Origin: Pyxidicoccus parkwaysis
Lineage (GTDB): Bacteria > Myxococcota > Myxococcia > Myxococcales > Myxococcaceae
DNA: 64,000 nucleotides
Direction of reading: 5' to 3'
Assembly: GCF_017301735.1 (NCBI RefSeq)
Contig: NZ_CP071090.1
Span: 620,001 to 684,000 of the forward strand
The translations under genes were made by a program, and so were the position numbers. This document shows, piece by piece, positions 20,959-31,531 of the stretch (position 1 is its first letter; every line of letters begins with the position of its first letter). The notes under the pieces were generated by a model, which was not told the DNA's origin, ran no database searches, and saw only the letters and a program-made list of their open reading frames with translations.

Positions 20959-21722
20959 GTGCCTTTACCGCCATGGCGTGGAACGGCTTCCGCGAGGCGC
21001 GTCGCAACCGGGTGACGGTGCTCGTGGCCGCCTTCGCGCTGGTGCTGCTCTTCGCCACCACGCTCGTCACCGAGGTGACGGTCAGCACGTTCGACCGCGT
21101 GGTGACGGACTTCGGCCTGGGGGTGATGAGCCTCCTGCTCGTCTTCCTCTCCATCTTCCTGTCGTCCGGGCTCATCAGCCGTGAAATCGAGCGGCGCACC
21201 ATCTTCCTCATGGTGTCCAAGCCGCTGTCGCGCAGCCGGTTCCTGCTCGCGCGGCTGGCGGGCAACATGCTGACGCTCGGCGTGCTGCTGGTGGCCATGA
21301 CGCTGCTGTTCTGGCTGCAACTCGTCCTGAACCGCTGCCCCATCACCCAGTCTCAGTTCGCCGCGCTGTGGGGGCTGTACCTGGAGCTGTTCGTGCTCAC
21401 CAGCGTCGGCTTCCTGATGTCCACCTTCTCCAGCCAGCTGGTATCCGCGCTGGTGACGACGGGCCTGTACTTCGCCGGCCACCTGTGCGGGGACATCTAC
21501 AACCTGGGCACCAAGTCCAAGAGCGACTTCGTCGCGTGGGTGAGCAAGGCCGTCTACTACGCCCTGCCGAACCTGGAGCGGCTGAACTTCCGGCCGCGCG
21601 CCACGTACGCCATGGAAGTCGCGGCGTCCGAGCTGGGCAAGGCCACGCTGTACGCGGTGGGCTGGGGCGCGCTGTTCTGCGTGCTGGCCACGCTCGTGTT
21701 CGAGCGGCGCGACTTCCGCTGA
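20955..21722 (+). CDS. pilI: ABC transporter permease PilI
   Basis: This 255-residue ABC-2-type membrane protein has about six TM helices, from VTVLVAAFALVLLFATTLV to a final helix at ~228-246 (LYAVGWGALFCVLATLVF). A cytoplasmic coupling segment is SREIERRTIFLMVSKPLSRSRFL, a hallmark of ABC-2 permeases. It partners with PilH. Start ATG 20955 overlaps the pilH stop. Confidence 0.93.
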   Translation: MSAFTAMAWNGFREARRNRVTVLVAAFALVLLFATTLVTEVTVSTFDRVVTDFGLGVMSLLLVFLSIFLSSGLISREIERRTIFLMVSKPLSRSRFLLARLAGNMLTLGVLLVAMTLLFWLQLVLNRCPITQSQFAALWGLYLELFVLTSVGFLMSTFSSQLVSALVTTGLYFAGHLCGDIYNLGTKSKSDFVAWVSKAVYYALPNLERLNFRPRATYAMEVAASELGKATLYAVGWGALFCVLATLVFERRDFR

Positions 21723-21749
21723 GCGCGCGCTAGAATCCGCAGCCGCGCG

Positions 21750-22775
21750 ATGCCGACCCCCTCTCCAGGCTGGATTGAGACAATCTTCACCCTCTTCCTC
21801 CTGGTGGTGGGGCTGTGCATCGGCAGCTTCCTCAACGTCGTCATCGCGCGAGTCCCGGAGGGGCTGAGCATCGTCCGCCCGGGCTCGCGCTGCCCGAAGT
21901 GCGGCCACGTCCTCGCCTGGTACGAGAACATCCCGCTGCTCTCCTGGCTGGCGCTGAGGGCGCGCTGCCGCGGGTGCAAGACGCCCATCTCCGCGCGCTA
22001 CCCGCTGGTGGAGCTGCTCACCGGGCTGCTCTACTTCGCGTGCCTCCGCCGCTTCGGCTGGACGTATGAACTGGCCCCCGCGCTGGTGCTCGTCACGCTG
22101 CTGGTGCCGCTCACCTTCATCGACCTGGACCACTGGATTCTGCCGCTGTCCATGACGGTGTCGGGCACCCTGGCTGGCATCGCGCTCGCGCTGCCTCGGG
22201 GAATGGACGCCTTCTGGGACGCGCTCATCGGCGCGGGGGTGGGCTTCCTCGCCTTCCGGCTGATGGAGTACGTGGGCTGGAAGCTCTTCAAGAAGGAGGC
22301 CCTGGGCGCGGGGGACAAGTACCTCGTGGCCATGCTGGGGGCGTTCCTCTCCTGGCGCGCGCTGCTCGGCATCCTCCTCTTCGCCTCCATGCAGGGCGCG
22401 GTGGTGGGCATCCTCATGCTGCTCTTCACCGGCCGCGCCGGGCCGCGCACGGAGGAGACGCCGGCCGCGAAGGAGGAGCCCGCCGGGGAGCCGGATGGGG
22501 ACGAGCCTCCGCTCACCATGACGTGGGACTTCACGCGGGCGGGGCTTCCCGCGTGGAAGCGCCTGGTGCTGGTGCCGTTCTGCCTCCTGTTCCAGCCCAT
22601 CCCCGACGCGCCGCTGGACGAGGAGGGGCAGGAGGAGGACTGGGTGCCGGACCGCACCAGCATCCCCTTTGGCCCGTGGCTGGCGCTGGCGGGGCTGGAG
22701 CTGCTCCTGCTGGGGCCATGGCTGGGGCGGGTGCTGCCGCCGGAGATCGCGATGATGGTGGGAGGCCTGCCGTGA
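21750..22775 (+). CDS. pilD: Prepilin peptidase / N-methyltransferase
   Basis: This 341-residue polytopic protein cleaves the pilin leader after Gly and methylates the new N-terminus. The cytoplasmic zinc-binding loop has two CxxC motifs (CPKC and CRGC). The aspartyl-protease residues are in IDLDHWILP (~124) and GAGDKYL (~187-190). An insertion of about 80 residues (Glu/Pro-rich, then a TWDFTRAGLPAWKRL segment) splits it before the canonical DRTSIPFGPWLALAG motif, making it longer than typical PilD. It is the only prepilin peptidase seen in the window. Confidence 0.95.
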   Translation: MPTPSPGWIETIFTLFLLVVGLCIGSFLNVVIARVPEGLSIVRPGSRCPKCGHVLAWYENIPLLSWLALRARCRGCKTPISARYPLVELLTGLLYFACLRRFGWTYELAPALVLVTLLVPLTFIDLDHWILPLSMTVSGTLAGIALALPRGMDAFWDALIGAGVGFLAFRLMEYVGWKLFKKEALGAGDKYLVAMLGAFLSWRALLGILLFASMQGAVVGILMLLFTGRAGPRTEETPAAKEEPAGEPDGDEPPLTMTWDFTRAGLPAWKRLVLVPFCLLFQPIPDAPLDEEGQEEDWVPDRTSIPFGPWLALAGLELLLLGPWLGRVLPPEIAMMVGGLP

Positions 22776-22791
22776 GGCCGGCGCTCGCGCG

Positions 22792-23913
22792 GTGAAGTGG
22801 CGCATCGCCAGCGTGGCCTTCCTGCTGGGCTCGCTGTCCACGGGGCTCACCTGGCTGTCGGTGCAGCCGCTGCTCATCCGGTTGATGGAGGCGGTGCGCC
22901 GGCTCGCGCCGCCAGGCAGCACCGAGGCCGCGGCGCTGGGGCGCGTGAAGGGGTTGTTGCCGCTGGCGCTCGGGCTGAGCCTGGTGGTGCTCACGGTGCT
23001 GGCGTACGTGGTGCTGGACTTGATGGTGGGCCGCCCGCTGCGCAGCACGGAGGCGGTGGTGGAGCAGTTCGGCCGGCTGGAGCTGGACCCGCACCTGGTG
23101 CCCACCCAGGGTGGCCCGCTGCTGTCGCGCATCCAGCGCGCGCTGCAGCGCATGGCGGAGGCGCTGAGCGCGGAGCAGTCCCTCACGCGCTCGCAGATGG
23201 AGTCCCTGCGCGAGGCCAACGCCCGGCTGGCGCGCGCGCAGACGGAGCTGGTGTCCTCGGAGCGGCTGGCCACGGTGGGCCGGCTGGCCGCGGGCGTGGC
23301 GCACGAGGTGGGCAACCCGCTGTCAGGCATCCTCGGCTACGTGGCGCTGGCGAAGATGAAGGCCAACACGCCGGAGCTGAAGGACTTCCTGGAGCGCATC
23401 GACCACGAGGTGCAGCGCATCGACCACATCATCCGCGGGCTCCTGGATTTGGGGCGCCCGGGGACGGCCGCGCTGGCGCCGGTGGAGCTGGGTAAGGTCG
23501 TTGAGACGTGCGTGGGTCTGGTGCGCGCGGCGCCGGAGCTGTCCGGCGTGGAGGTGGAGCTGGGACTGGAGCCGGGCCTGCTTGCCCGTGCGGACCCGGG
23601 GCCGCTGTCGCAAATCGTCATCAATTTGTTGCTCAACGCCGCGCAGGCCATGGGAGGGCAGGGGAGCGTGCGCGTCCGCACGCTCCGCGAGGGGGCCGAG
23701 GCGTGGGTGGTGGTGGAGGACTCGGGGCCGGGCATCCCCGCGGACGTCATGCCCCGCCTCTTCGAGCCCTTCTTCACCACCAAGGGCCGGGAGGGCACCG
23801 GGCTGGGGCTGGCGGTGTCGCTGCGGCTCGCGCAGGTGATGGGCGGCCGGCTGCTGGCGGAGAACGCGCCCGGAGGCGGCGCCCGCTTCACCGTGTCCCT
23901 GCCGGCTTCCTGA
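22792..23913 (+). CDS. pilS2: Second pilus-cluster histidine kinase PilS2
   Basis: This 373-residue kinase has two TM helices (~5-25 and ~65-85) around a short periplasmic loop, then a HAMP-like linker. HisKA carries the phospho-acceptor in AAGVAHEVGNPLSGI (~168), and HATPase has IVINLLLNAAQAM and GTGLGLAVSLRL. It lacks the PAS domain and multi-TM sensor of PilS, so it probably reads a different signal. It pairs with pilR2 downstream. GTG 22792 begins 16 bp after the pilD stop. Confidence 0.9.
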   Translation: MKWRIASVAFLLGSLSTGLTWLSVQPLLIRLMEAVRRLAPPGSTEAAALGRVKGLLPLALGLSLVVLTVLAYVVLDLMVGRPLRSTEAVVEQFGRLELDPHLVPTQGGPLLSRIQRALQRMAEALSAEQSLTRSQMESLREANARLARAQTELVSSERLATVGRLAAGVAHEVGNPLSGILGYVALAKMKANTPELKDFLERIDHEVQRIDHIIRGLLDLGRPGTAALAPVELGKVVETCVGLVRAAPELSGVEVELGLEPGLLARADPGPLSQIVINLLLNAAQAMGGQGSVRVRTLREGAEAWVVVEDSGPGIPADVMPRLFEPFFTTKGREGTGLGLAVSLRLAQVMGGRLLAENAPGGGARFTVSLPAS

Positions 23914-23988
23914 GGAGAAAAGGGCCTCCCTACCAGCCAGGAGCTATCGGCCTCCTCAAGGCTGGGGGATGATGCGCCGGAGACGGTC

Positions 23989-25422
<1,434 letters not shown>

Positions 25423-25571
25423 ACCTGGCTGCCTGCATTTGACGGAACGCGCCAGGGGCCGGAAAATCGGGCCTTCGCGACGGTGTTGAGGGGCCCGGCG
25501 CAGTACTGGCGCGCCGCTCCCGTCCGTCCGGAGGGCAGGCGGGCTCCAGGCACTTTTTAGGAGGGGTTGAC

Positions 25572-25590
25572 GGCCAGTGTTACGCTGGCC
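25572..25590 (+). promoter_or_regulatory. Hairpin/inverted repeat upstream of pilM
   Basis: GGCCAG (25572-25577) and CTGGCC (25585-25590) flank a 7-bp spacer, overlapping the end of a TTGACG hexamer at 25567. It lies 20 bp before the pilM ATG. No convincing -10 is seen at the right distance, so this may be an operator or an mRNA hairpin near the ribosome site. The rest of the 188-bp gap holds nothing else I can name. Confidence 0.35.
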
Positions 25591-25610
25591 GCCTCTCGAC
25601 GGAGTCAAGA

Positions 25611-26693
25611 ATGGCGAAGGGCAAACTCGCACTCGGCCTGGACATCGGATCGACGTCCATCAAGATGATTCTCCTCAAGGAGCAGCGCAAGCGCGGCGAG
25701 GTTGGCTACGCGTTGCAGAGCTTCGGGATGAAGCCGCTGCCGCCGGAGGCCATCGTCGACGGTGCCCTGATGAACTCCACGGCCATCGTCCAGGCCGTGC
25801 AGGAGCTGATGTCCGAGCTGAAGGTGAAGGGCAAGGACGTCGCCATCGGCGTGTCCGGCCACTCGGTCATCATCAAGAAGATTCAGATGCCCCGCATGTC
25901 CCAGGACGAGCTCGAGGAGAGCATCCAGTGGGAGGCGGAGCAGTACATTCCGTTCGATGTGAAGGACGTGAACATCGACACGCAGATTCTGGACGGCGGC
26001 GGCAACGACGCCACCGGGCAGATGGACGTGCTGCTGGTGGCCGCCAAGAAGGACATGATCAACGACTACACCACCGTGGTCTCCGAGGCGGGACTGGCGC
26101 CGGTGGTGGTGGACGTGGACGCCTTCGCCGTCCAGAACATGTTCTCCGTCAACTACGACCTCCCGGAGAAGGAGACCGTGGTGCTCATCAACGCGGGCGC
26201 CTCGGTGGTGAACATCAACATCATCGCCAACGGCGTGACGGTGTTCACCCGCGACGTCACCATCGGTGGCAACCAGTTCACCGAAGAAATCCAGAAGCAG
26301 CTCAACGTCTCCTACGAGGAGGCCGAGGCGCTGAAGATTGGCGGCAACAGCGCGGACGCGGACGCGGTGGTGCCCCAGGAAGTCGAGCGCGTGCTCTCCA
26401 GCGTCGCCGAGCAGGTGGCCGGTGAAATCCAGCGCTCGCTGGACTTCTACGCGGGCACGGCGGCCGACTCGAACTTCAGCAAGGTGTACCTGTCGGGCGG
26501 CACGGCGAAGATTCCCGCGCTGTTCAAGACCATCGAGGCGCGCACGGGCGTGCCCGTCGAGATTCTGAATCCCTTCCGCAAGATTGAAGTGGACAACCGC
26601 AAGTTCGACCCCGCGTTCATCATGGACGTGGCGCCCATGGCGGCGGTGGCCGTGGGATTGGCGCTCCGGCGCCCGGGCGACAAGGCAGCCTGA
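25611..26693 (+). CDS. pilM: Pilus alignment protein, actin-like
   Basis: This 360-residue cytoplasmic FtsA-like ATP-binding protein has a phosphate-1 loop LGLDIGSTSIKMI at ~8, a phosphate-2-like block VVLINAGASVVNIN (~205), and an adenosine loop VYLSGGTAKIP (~293). It binds the cytoplasmic N-terminus of PilN and connects the periplasmic alignment complex to PilB/PilC. Start ATG 25611. It begins the pilM-N-O-P-Q run. Confidence 0.96.
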   Translation: MAKGKLALGLDIGSTSIKMILLKEQRKRGEVGYALQSFGMKPLPPEAIVDGALMNSTAIVQAVQELMSELKVKGKDVAIGVSGHSVIIKKIQMPRMSQDELEESIQWEAEQYIPFDVKDVNIDTQILDGGGNDATGQMDVLLVAAKKDMINDYTTVVSEAGLAPVVVDVDAFAVQNMFSVNYDLPEKETVVLINAGASVVNINIIANGVTVFTRDVTIGGNQFTEEIQKQLNVSYEEAEALKIGGNSADADAVVPQEVERVLSSVAEQVAGEIQRSLDFYAGTAADSNFSKVYLSGGTAKIPALFKTIEARTGVPVEILNPFRKIEVDNRKFDPAFIMDVAPMAAVAVGLALRRPGDKAA

Positions 26694-26721
26694 CCGGTCC
26701 ACCCCTTAGGAGACGACGCAC

Positions 26722-27405
26722 ATGATGATTCGCATCAACCTGCTGCCCGTCCGGGCGGTGAAGAAGCGGGAGATGGGCCGGCAGGTGCTGGTCCTCTTCG
26801 CCCTCGTCCTGCTCATCGCGGGCGGGGCCAACTACTACTGGTACGCGGACCGGGACGCCGAGCTCACGCGCCACCAGCAGGGCATCGCGCAGACGCGCGC
26901 GAAGATCGCCGAGCTGGAGAAGGTCATCGGCGAGGTGAAGAACATCAACGCCCGCAAGGCCGAGGTGGAGAAGAAGCTGGCCGTGCTGGACTCGCTGCGC
27001 AAGGGCCGCAACGGGCCGGTGCGCATGCTGGACGCGCTCGCGTCCGCCACCCCGAAGAAGGTCTGGCTGAAGACCTTCTCGGAGAACAACAACGCGGTCT
27101 CCATCGACGGCTCGGCCGTCAGCCACGACGAGGTCGCCGAGTTCATGCGCGGCCTCAACGGCGTGGTGTGGACGCCCAAGGGCATGGGCCGCCTGGTGGA
27201 CCAGCGCCGTGACAGCAAGACCTCCCGCGTGGAGCTGCTCACGGCCGAGGCCACCATCGAGGAGTTCCCGGCGGCGGAAGTCATTCCCTTCTTCAGGAAC
27301 ATCGACCTGACCAGCGCGGTCCAGGGCAGGGCGGCGCCGAACCAGCCGGGCGCGCCCGCCCTGGTCGAGTTCAAGATCACGCTGCAGGCCAACTACGCCA
27401 TCTGA
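26722..27405 (+). CDS. pilN: Pilus alignment protein PilN
   Basis: This 227-residue bitopic protein opens with the conserved cytoplasmic motif IRINLLPVR that docks into PilM. One TM helix follows (VLVLFALVLLIAGGANYYWY), then a coiled coil (LEKVIGEVKNINARKAEVEKK) and a ferredoxin-like periplasmic domain. It pairs with PilO. An ATGATG gives two possible starts (26722 or 26725) after TTAGGAG. Confidence 0.95.
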   Translation: MMIRINLLPVRAVKKREMGRQVLVLFALVLLIAGGANYYWYADRDAELTRHQQGIAQTRAKIAELEKVIGEVKNINARKAEVEKKLAVLDSLRKGRNGPVRMLDALASATPKKVWLKTFSENNNAVSIDGSAVSHDEVAEFMRGLNGVVWTPKGMGRLVDQRRDSKTSRVELLTAEATIEEFPAAEVIPFFRNIDLTSAVQGRAAPNQPGAPALVEFKITLQANYAI

Positions 27406-27416
27406 GAGGCTCCGCC

Positions 27417-28031
27417 ATGGACAAGTATCTTGATCAATTCGCCAAGGCGCCCCCCGCAACCAAGTTCGGTGGCCTGGCCCTCATCGTGATTCTGATGACC
27501 GTCGCCAACTTCTTCATGGCCATCTCGCCCACCGAGGACGCCATCAAGATTGAAATCGCCACGCGCCGCACGCTGGACCTGGAGCTCGCGGAGAAGAGCG
27601 AGATTGCCCAGAACCTCAACGACCGCCGGCGCGAGATGGACGTGCTGGAGCAGAAGCTCGCCGAGGCGCTGACGGAGCTGCCCGAGAAGAAGGACATCGA
27701 GGAGCTGCTCGCGCAGATCAACGACATCGGCAAGAAGAGCGGGCTGGAGATCTCCAGCGTGACGCCGGACAAGGAGTTCGTGGGCGGTGGTGAGTTCTTC
27801 GCCCGCATCCCCCTGAAGATGACGGTCAGCGGCAACTACCATGAGATCGCCCTGTTCCTGCAGGAGATGGCGAACATGCGCCGCATCGTCAACGTCAACA
27901 ACATCAAGCTCGAGACGCCCACCCTGAAGAACGAGAAGGTCGTCCTGCAGAGCAGCTTCCTGGCGACGACGTTCCGTTTCGTGGAGCAGGCCAAGCCCGC
28001 GACCCCCGCGGCCCCGGCCTTCAAGAACTAG
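27417..28031 (+). CDS. pilO: Pilus alignment protein PilO
   Basis: This 204-residue bitopic inner-membrane protein has one TM helix near residue 18-36 (KFGGLALIVILMTVANFFMA), a coiled coil with many Glu/Lys (AEKSEIAQNLNDRRREMDVL), and a ferredoxin-like C-terminal domain. It dimerises with PilN and contacts PilP to carry the assembly signal to the secretin. It lies 11 bp after pilN. Confidence 0.95.
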   Translation: MDKYLDQFAKAPPATKFGGLALIVILMTVANFFMAISPTEDAIKIEIATRRTLDLELAEKSEIAQNLNDRRREMDVLEQKLAEALTELPEKKDIEELLAQINDIGKKSGLEISSVTPDKEFVGGGEFFARIPLKMTVSGNYHEIALFLQEMANMRRIVNVNNIKLETPTLKNEKVVLQSSFLATTFRFVEQAKPATPAAPAFKN

Positions 28032-28074
28032 AAACTTGATCCGCCCGGAAAGTAGGGCGACAAGGGGATTGAGG

Positions 28075-28635
28075 ATGAAGACGTTCAAGGCCACCATGAC
28101 CACCGCATTGCTGGCGCTCTCGCTGGCGGCCTGCGGTGAGGAACCGCTACCGCCGGCCCCGCCTCCGGCGAAGCCCGCGGCGCTTCCGGCCAAGCCGGCC
28201 GCCCCGGCGGCGGAGACGGCCGTGGCTGCGGCTCCGTACGTGTACACGTACAACCCGGTGGGCAAGCGCGACCCGTTCCGCAGCCCGGTGGACGAGATTG
28301 GGCCCGTGGTCCCCAGTCCCGTCACCTCGTGCAACGAGCCGCTGTGCGCCTTCGACCTGGACCAGCTCAAGCTGGTGGCCGTCGTCACGGGTGATGCCAA
28401 CCCCATCGCCATGGTCGAGGACCCGGTGGGCCGCGGCCACATCGTGCGGCGCAACACCCGGGTGGGGCGCCAGGGCGGGAAGGTGACGCAGATCCTCCGT
28501 GACTCGGTGACGGTGACCGAGGTGTTCTCGGGCAACGGCGAAATCATCAAGAATCCGGTGACGCTGCAGCTCAAGCCCGACGATAAGCAGGACCCCGCCT
28601 ACAACATGATGACGGGCAAGAACTACGGGGAGTAG
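28075..28635 (+). CDS. pilP: Pilus assembly lipoprotein PilP
   Basis: The protein has 186 residues. Signal peptide and lipobox LAAC place the lipid on Cys20. A Pro/Ala linker (~25-50) precedes the conserved beta domain that begins YVYTYNPVGKRDPFRSPVDE, the PilP signature. PilP joins the PilN-PilO dimer to the N-domains of PilQ. ATG 28075 is preferred over an in-frame TTG at 28036 because it places the lipobox at a normal distance. Confidence 0.95.
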   Translation: MKTFKATMTTALLALSLAACGEEPLPPAPPPAKPAALPAKPAAPAAETAVAAAPYVYTYNPVGKRDPFRSPVDEIGPVVPSPVTSCNEPLCAFDLDQLKLVAVVTGDANPIAMVEDPVGRGHIVRRNTRVGRQGGKVTQILRDSVTVTEVFSGNGEIIKNPVTLQLKPDDKQDPAYNMMTGKNYGE

Positions 28636-28693
28636 CGCCCCCAGAAGGCGCTCCCGCGGGCGGTCGCCCGCTTCCAACTTGTTGAGGGGACGC

Positions 28694-31495
28694 ATGCTCG
28701 AGAAGAGCGCTGTGACGAGGGGCAAGTGGATGTTGGCGGCCGCGTGGGCCGTCATTCTTGTGGGCGCCAGGGTACAGGGCGCCGAGCTGAACACGCTGCG
28801 CAACCTGGACGTGTCGCGCACGGGGTCCGGGGCCCAGGTCGTGGTCACCGGCACCCGTCCGCCCACCTTCACCGTGTTCCGCCTGAGCGGACCGGAGCGG
28901 TTGGTGGTGGACCTCTCGTCGGCGGACGCCACGGGCATCAAGGGCCACCACGACGGCACCGGCCCCGTGGCGGGCGTGGTGGCGTCGCAGTTCTCGGATG
29001 AGCGCGCGAGCGTGGGCCGGGTGCTGCTGGCGCTGGACAAGGCCTCCCAGTACGACGTGCGCGCGGACGGCAACCGCGTGGTCATCTCCGTGGACGGCGC
29101 CGCCGCCCCCGTGGAGGCCAAGCGCGCCGAGCCCGAGGCCTCCAAGGCCCCGGTGTCCGTGGCCGCCGCCGAGACGAAGCGCGCCGAGCCCGAGGCGGTG
29201 AAGCCCGCCGTCGTGGCCGCCGCTCCCGTGGAGACGAAGCGCGCCGAGCCCGTGGCGGCTCCGGCCGTGGTGAAGCCGGCCGAGCCGGCCACCGTGGTGG
29301 CCGAGGCCCCGCGCGCGGCCTCGAAGCAGGCCCTGCCGGAGAACGTGGTGGCCGCGGAGGCCGACGAGCGCGAGGTCGCCCACCCGGCGCAGCGCATCAC
29401 CGGCCTGGCCTTCTCCGACGACACCCTGCGCATCCGCGCGGATGGCGACATCGCCCGCTACGAGGTGCTGGAGCTGGCGGACCCGCCGCGGCTCGCGGTG
29501 GACCTGTACGGCGTGGGCCTGGCGACGCGTGCGCCGCGGGTGAGCAGCGGCGCGCTGAAGGACGTGCGCGTGGGCGCCCACTCCGACAAGGTGCGCCTGG
29601 TGCTGGACGTGCGCGGCGAGATGCCGGCCTACCGCGTGGACCGGGCCTCGAAGGGCCTGGAGGTGGTGCTGGGTGGCGCGGTGGCTCGCAAGGCCGCGCC
29701 CAAGCCCGAGCCGATGGAGGTGGTGGCCTCGGTGACCGAGGTGGAGCCCCTGCGCAACACGCCCGAGCCGACTCCGGCGCCCGCCAACGCGTCGACGGTG
29801 GAGGTGAAGGACGTCTCCTTCGAGGAGAACGGCGCGGGTGGCCGCGTGGTGATGAAGCTGTCCGGCACGGCGGCGTGGAAGGTGGACCGCCCGGACCCGC
29901 GCAGCGCGGTGCTGACGCTGGACAACGCGCGCCTGCCCAAGAAGCTGGAGCGCAGCCTGGACACCAGCGCGCTGGACACGCCGGTGAAGATGGTCAGCGC
30001 CTTCAGCGTCCCGGGTGAGGGCCGCAAGGTGCGCGTGGTGGTGGCCGCCGACGGCGCCATCGAGGAGAAGGTGACGCAGAATGGCGGCACGCTGTCCTGG
30101 CGCCTGGACGTGCAGGGCGTGAAGACGGAGCAGGTCGCCGTCGCGCCGCGCACCGCCGGCTTCACCGCCGAGGCTCCGGCCTATGCGTCCGAGGGCGCGC
30201 CGCAGCAGGCCCGCTACCGCGGCAAGCGCGTCTCCTTCGAGTTCAAGGACATCGACATCCAGAACCTCTTGCGCGTCATCGCGGAGATTTCGAAGCGCAA
30301 CGTGGTGCTCGCGGATGACGTCACCGGCCGCGTCACCATCCGGCTGCGCAACGTGCCCTGGGACCAGGCGCTGGACCTCATCCTGCGCACCAAGCAGCTG
30401 GGCAAGGAGGAGTTCGGCAACATCATCCGCATCGCCCCGCTGAAGACGCTGGAGGAGGAGGCCCGCCTGCGCCAGGAGCGCAAGAAGTCGCTCCAGCAGC
30501 TGGAGGAGCTGCTGGTCAACCTCATCCCCGTCAACTACGCGGTCGCCGGGGACATGGCCACGCGAGTGAAGGACGTGCTCAGCGAGCGCGGCACGGTGAC
30601 GGTGGATACCCGCACCAACGTGCTCATCGTGAAGGACGTCCGCTCCAACACGGAGAAGGCCCGCGCGCTGGTGCGCAGCCTGGACACGCAGACGCCGCAG
30701 GTGCTCATCGAGAGCCGCATCGTGGAGGCCAACACCACCTTCGGCCGCCAGCTGGGCGTGCAGTGGGGTGGTCAGGCCCTCGCGACCTCGGCGGCCGGCA
30801 ACGCCACGGGCCTCATCTTCCCCAACTCGGTGGCCGTCACTGGCGGCTCGCCGGGCATCGGTGGCAACGGCCTGCCGCAGACGCCGAACTTCGCGGTGAA
30901 CCTGCCGGCCTCGGTGGGTGAGGGCTCCGGTGGTGCGCTGGGCTTCGTCTTCGGCTCGGCCGGTGGCGCGCTGCAGCTCAACCTGCGCCTGTCCGCCGCG
31001 GAGAACGAAGGCACGGTGAAGACCATCTCCGCGCCCAAGGTGACGACGCTGGACAACAACACGGCCCGCATCAGCCAGGGCGTGTCCATTCCGTTCAGCC
31101 AGACGTCCGCCCAGGGCGTGAACACGACCTTCGTGGAGGCCCGCCTGTCGCTCGAGGTGACGCCGCACATCACCCAGGACGGCAGCATCCTGATGTCCAT
31201 CAACGCCTCCAACAACCAGCCGGACCCCGCCAGCACCGGCGCCAACGGTCAGCCCGCCATCCAGCGCAAGGAAGCCGTCACGCAGGTGCTGGTGAAGGAC
31301 GGCGACACCACCGTCATCGGCGGCATCTACGTCCGCCGCGGCAGCACCGCCACCTCGAGGGTGCCGTTCCTGTCGAGCATCCCGGTGCTGGGCCTGCTCT
31401 TCAAGAACCACACGGAGCGCGATGACCGCCAGGAGCTGCTCATCTTCATCACGCCCCGCATCCTCAACCGGCAGACCATTGCGCAGAGCCTCTGA
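28694..31495 (+). CDS. pilQ: Type IV pilus outer-membrane secretin
   Basis: The protein has 933 residues. After a signal sequence there are three AMIN-type beta domains (starting near LRNLDVSRTG, HPAQRITGLAF and VKDVSFEENG). Linkers hold a repeated KRAEP unit at ~140-190. The STN/N0 domain begins VSFEFKDIDIQNLLRVIAEI (~515), an N1 domain follows, and the secretin barrel contains AKVTTLDNNTARI and DGDTTVIGGIYV. AMIN domains bind peptidoglycan. In M. xanthus, Tgl helps assemble PilQ; tgl is not in this window. ATG 28694 follows TGAGGGGA. Confidence 0.96.
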   Translation: MLEKSAVTRGKWMLAAAWAVILVGARVQGAELNTLRNLDVSRTGSGAQVVVTGTRPPTFTVFRLSGPERLVVDLSSADATGIKGHHDGTGPVAGVVASQFSDERASVGRVLLALDKASQYDVRADGNRVVISVDGAAAPVEAKRAEPEASKAPVSVAAAETKRAEPEAVKPAVVAAAPVETKRAEPVAAPAVVKPAEPATVVAEAPRAASKQALPENVVAAEADEREVAHPAQRITGLAFSDDTLRIRADGDIARYEVLELADPPRLAVDLYGVGLATRAPRVSSGALKDVRVGAHSDKVRLVLDVRGEMPAYRVDRASKGLEVVLGGAVARKAAPKPEPMEVVASVTEVEPLRNTPEPTPAPANASTVEVKDVSFEENGAGGRVVMKLSGTAAWKVDRPDPRSAVLTLDNARLPKKLERSLDTSALDTPVKMVSAFSVPGEGRKVRVVVAADGAIEEKVTQNGGTLSWRLDVQGVKTEQVAVAPRTAGFTAEAPAYASEGAPQQARYRGKRVSFEFKDIDIQNLLRVIAEISKRNVVLADDVTGRVTIRLRNVPWDQALDLILRTKQLGKEEFGNIIRIAPLKTLEEEARLRQERKKSLQQLEELLVNLIPVNYAVAGDMATRVKDVLSERGTVTVDTRTNVLIVKDVRSNTEKARALVRSLDTQTPQVLIESRIVEANTTFGRQLGVQWGGQALATSAAGNATGLIFPNSVAVTGGSPGIGGNGLPQTPNFAVNLPASVGEGSGGALGFVFGSAGGALQLNLRLSAAENEGTVKTISAPKVTTLDNNTARISQGVSIPFSQTSAQGVNTTFVEARLSLEVTPHITQDGSILMSINASNNQPDPASTGANGQPAIQRKEAVTQVLVKDGDTTVIGGIYVRRGSTATSRVPFLSSIPVLGLLFKNHTERDDRQELLIFITPRILNRQTIAQSL

Positions 31496-31531
31496 GACGC
31501 TCCTCGGCTTCTTCAGGAAAGTGTTCGCCTT

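Noticed and set aside
20949..23330. Long minus-strand frame opposite pilI, pilD and pilS2
   Set aside because: No family motif is seen, whereas all three + strand genes have clear motifs and ATGA coupling.
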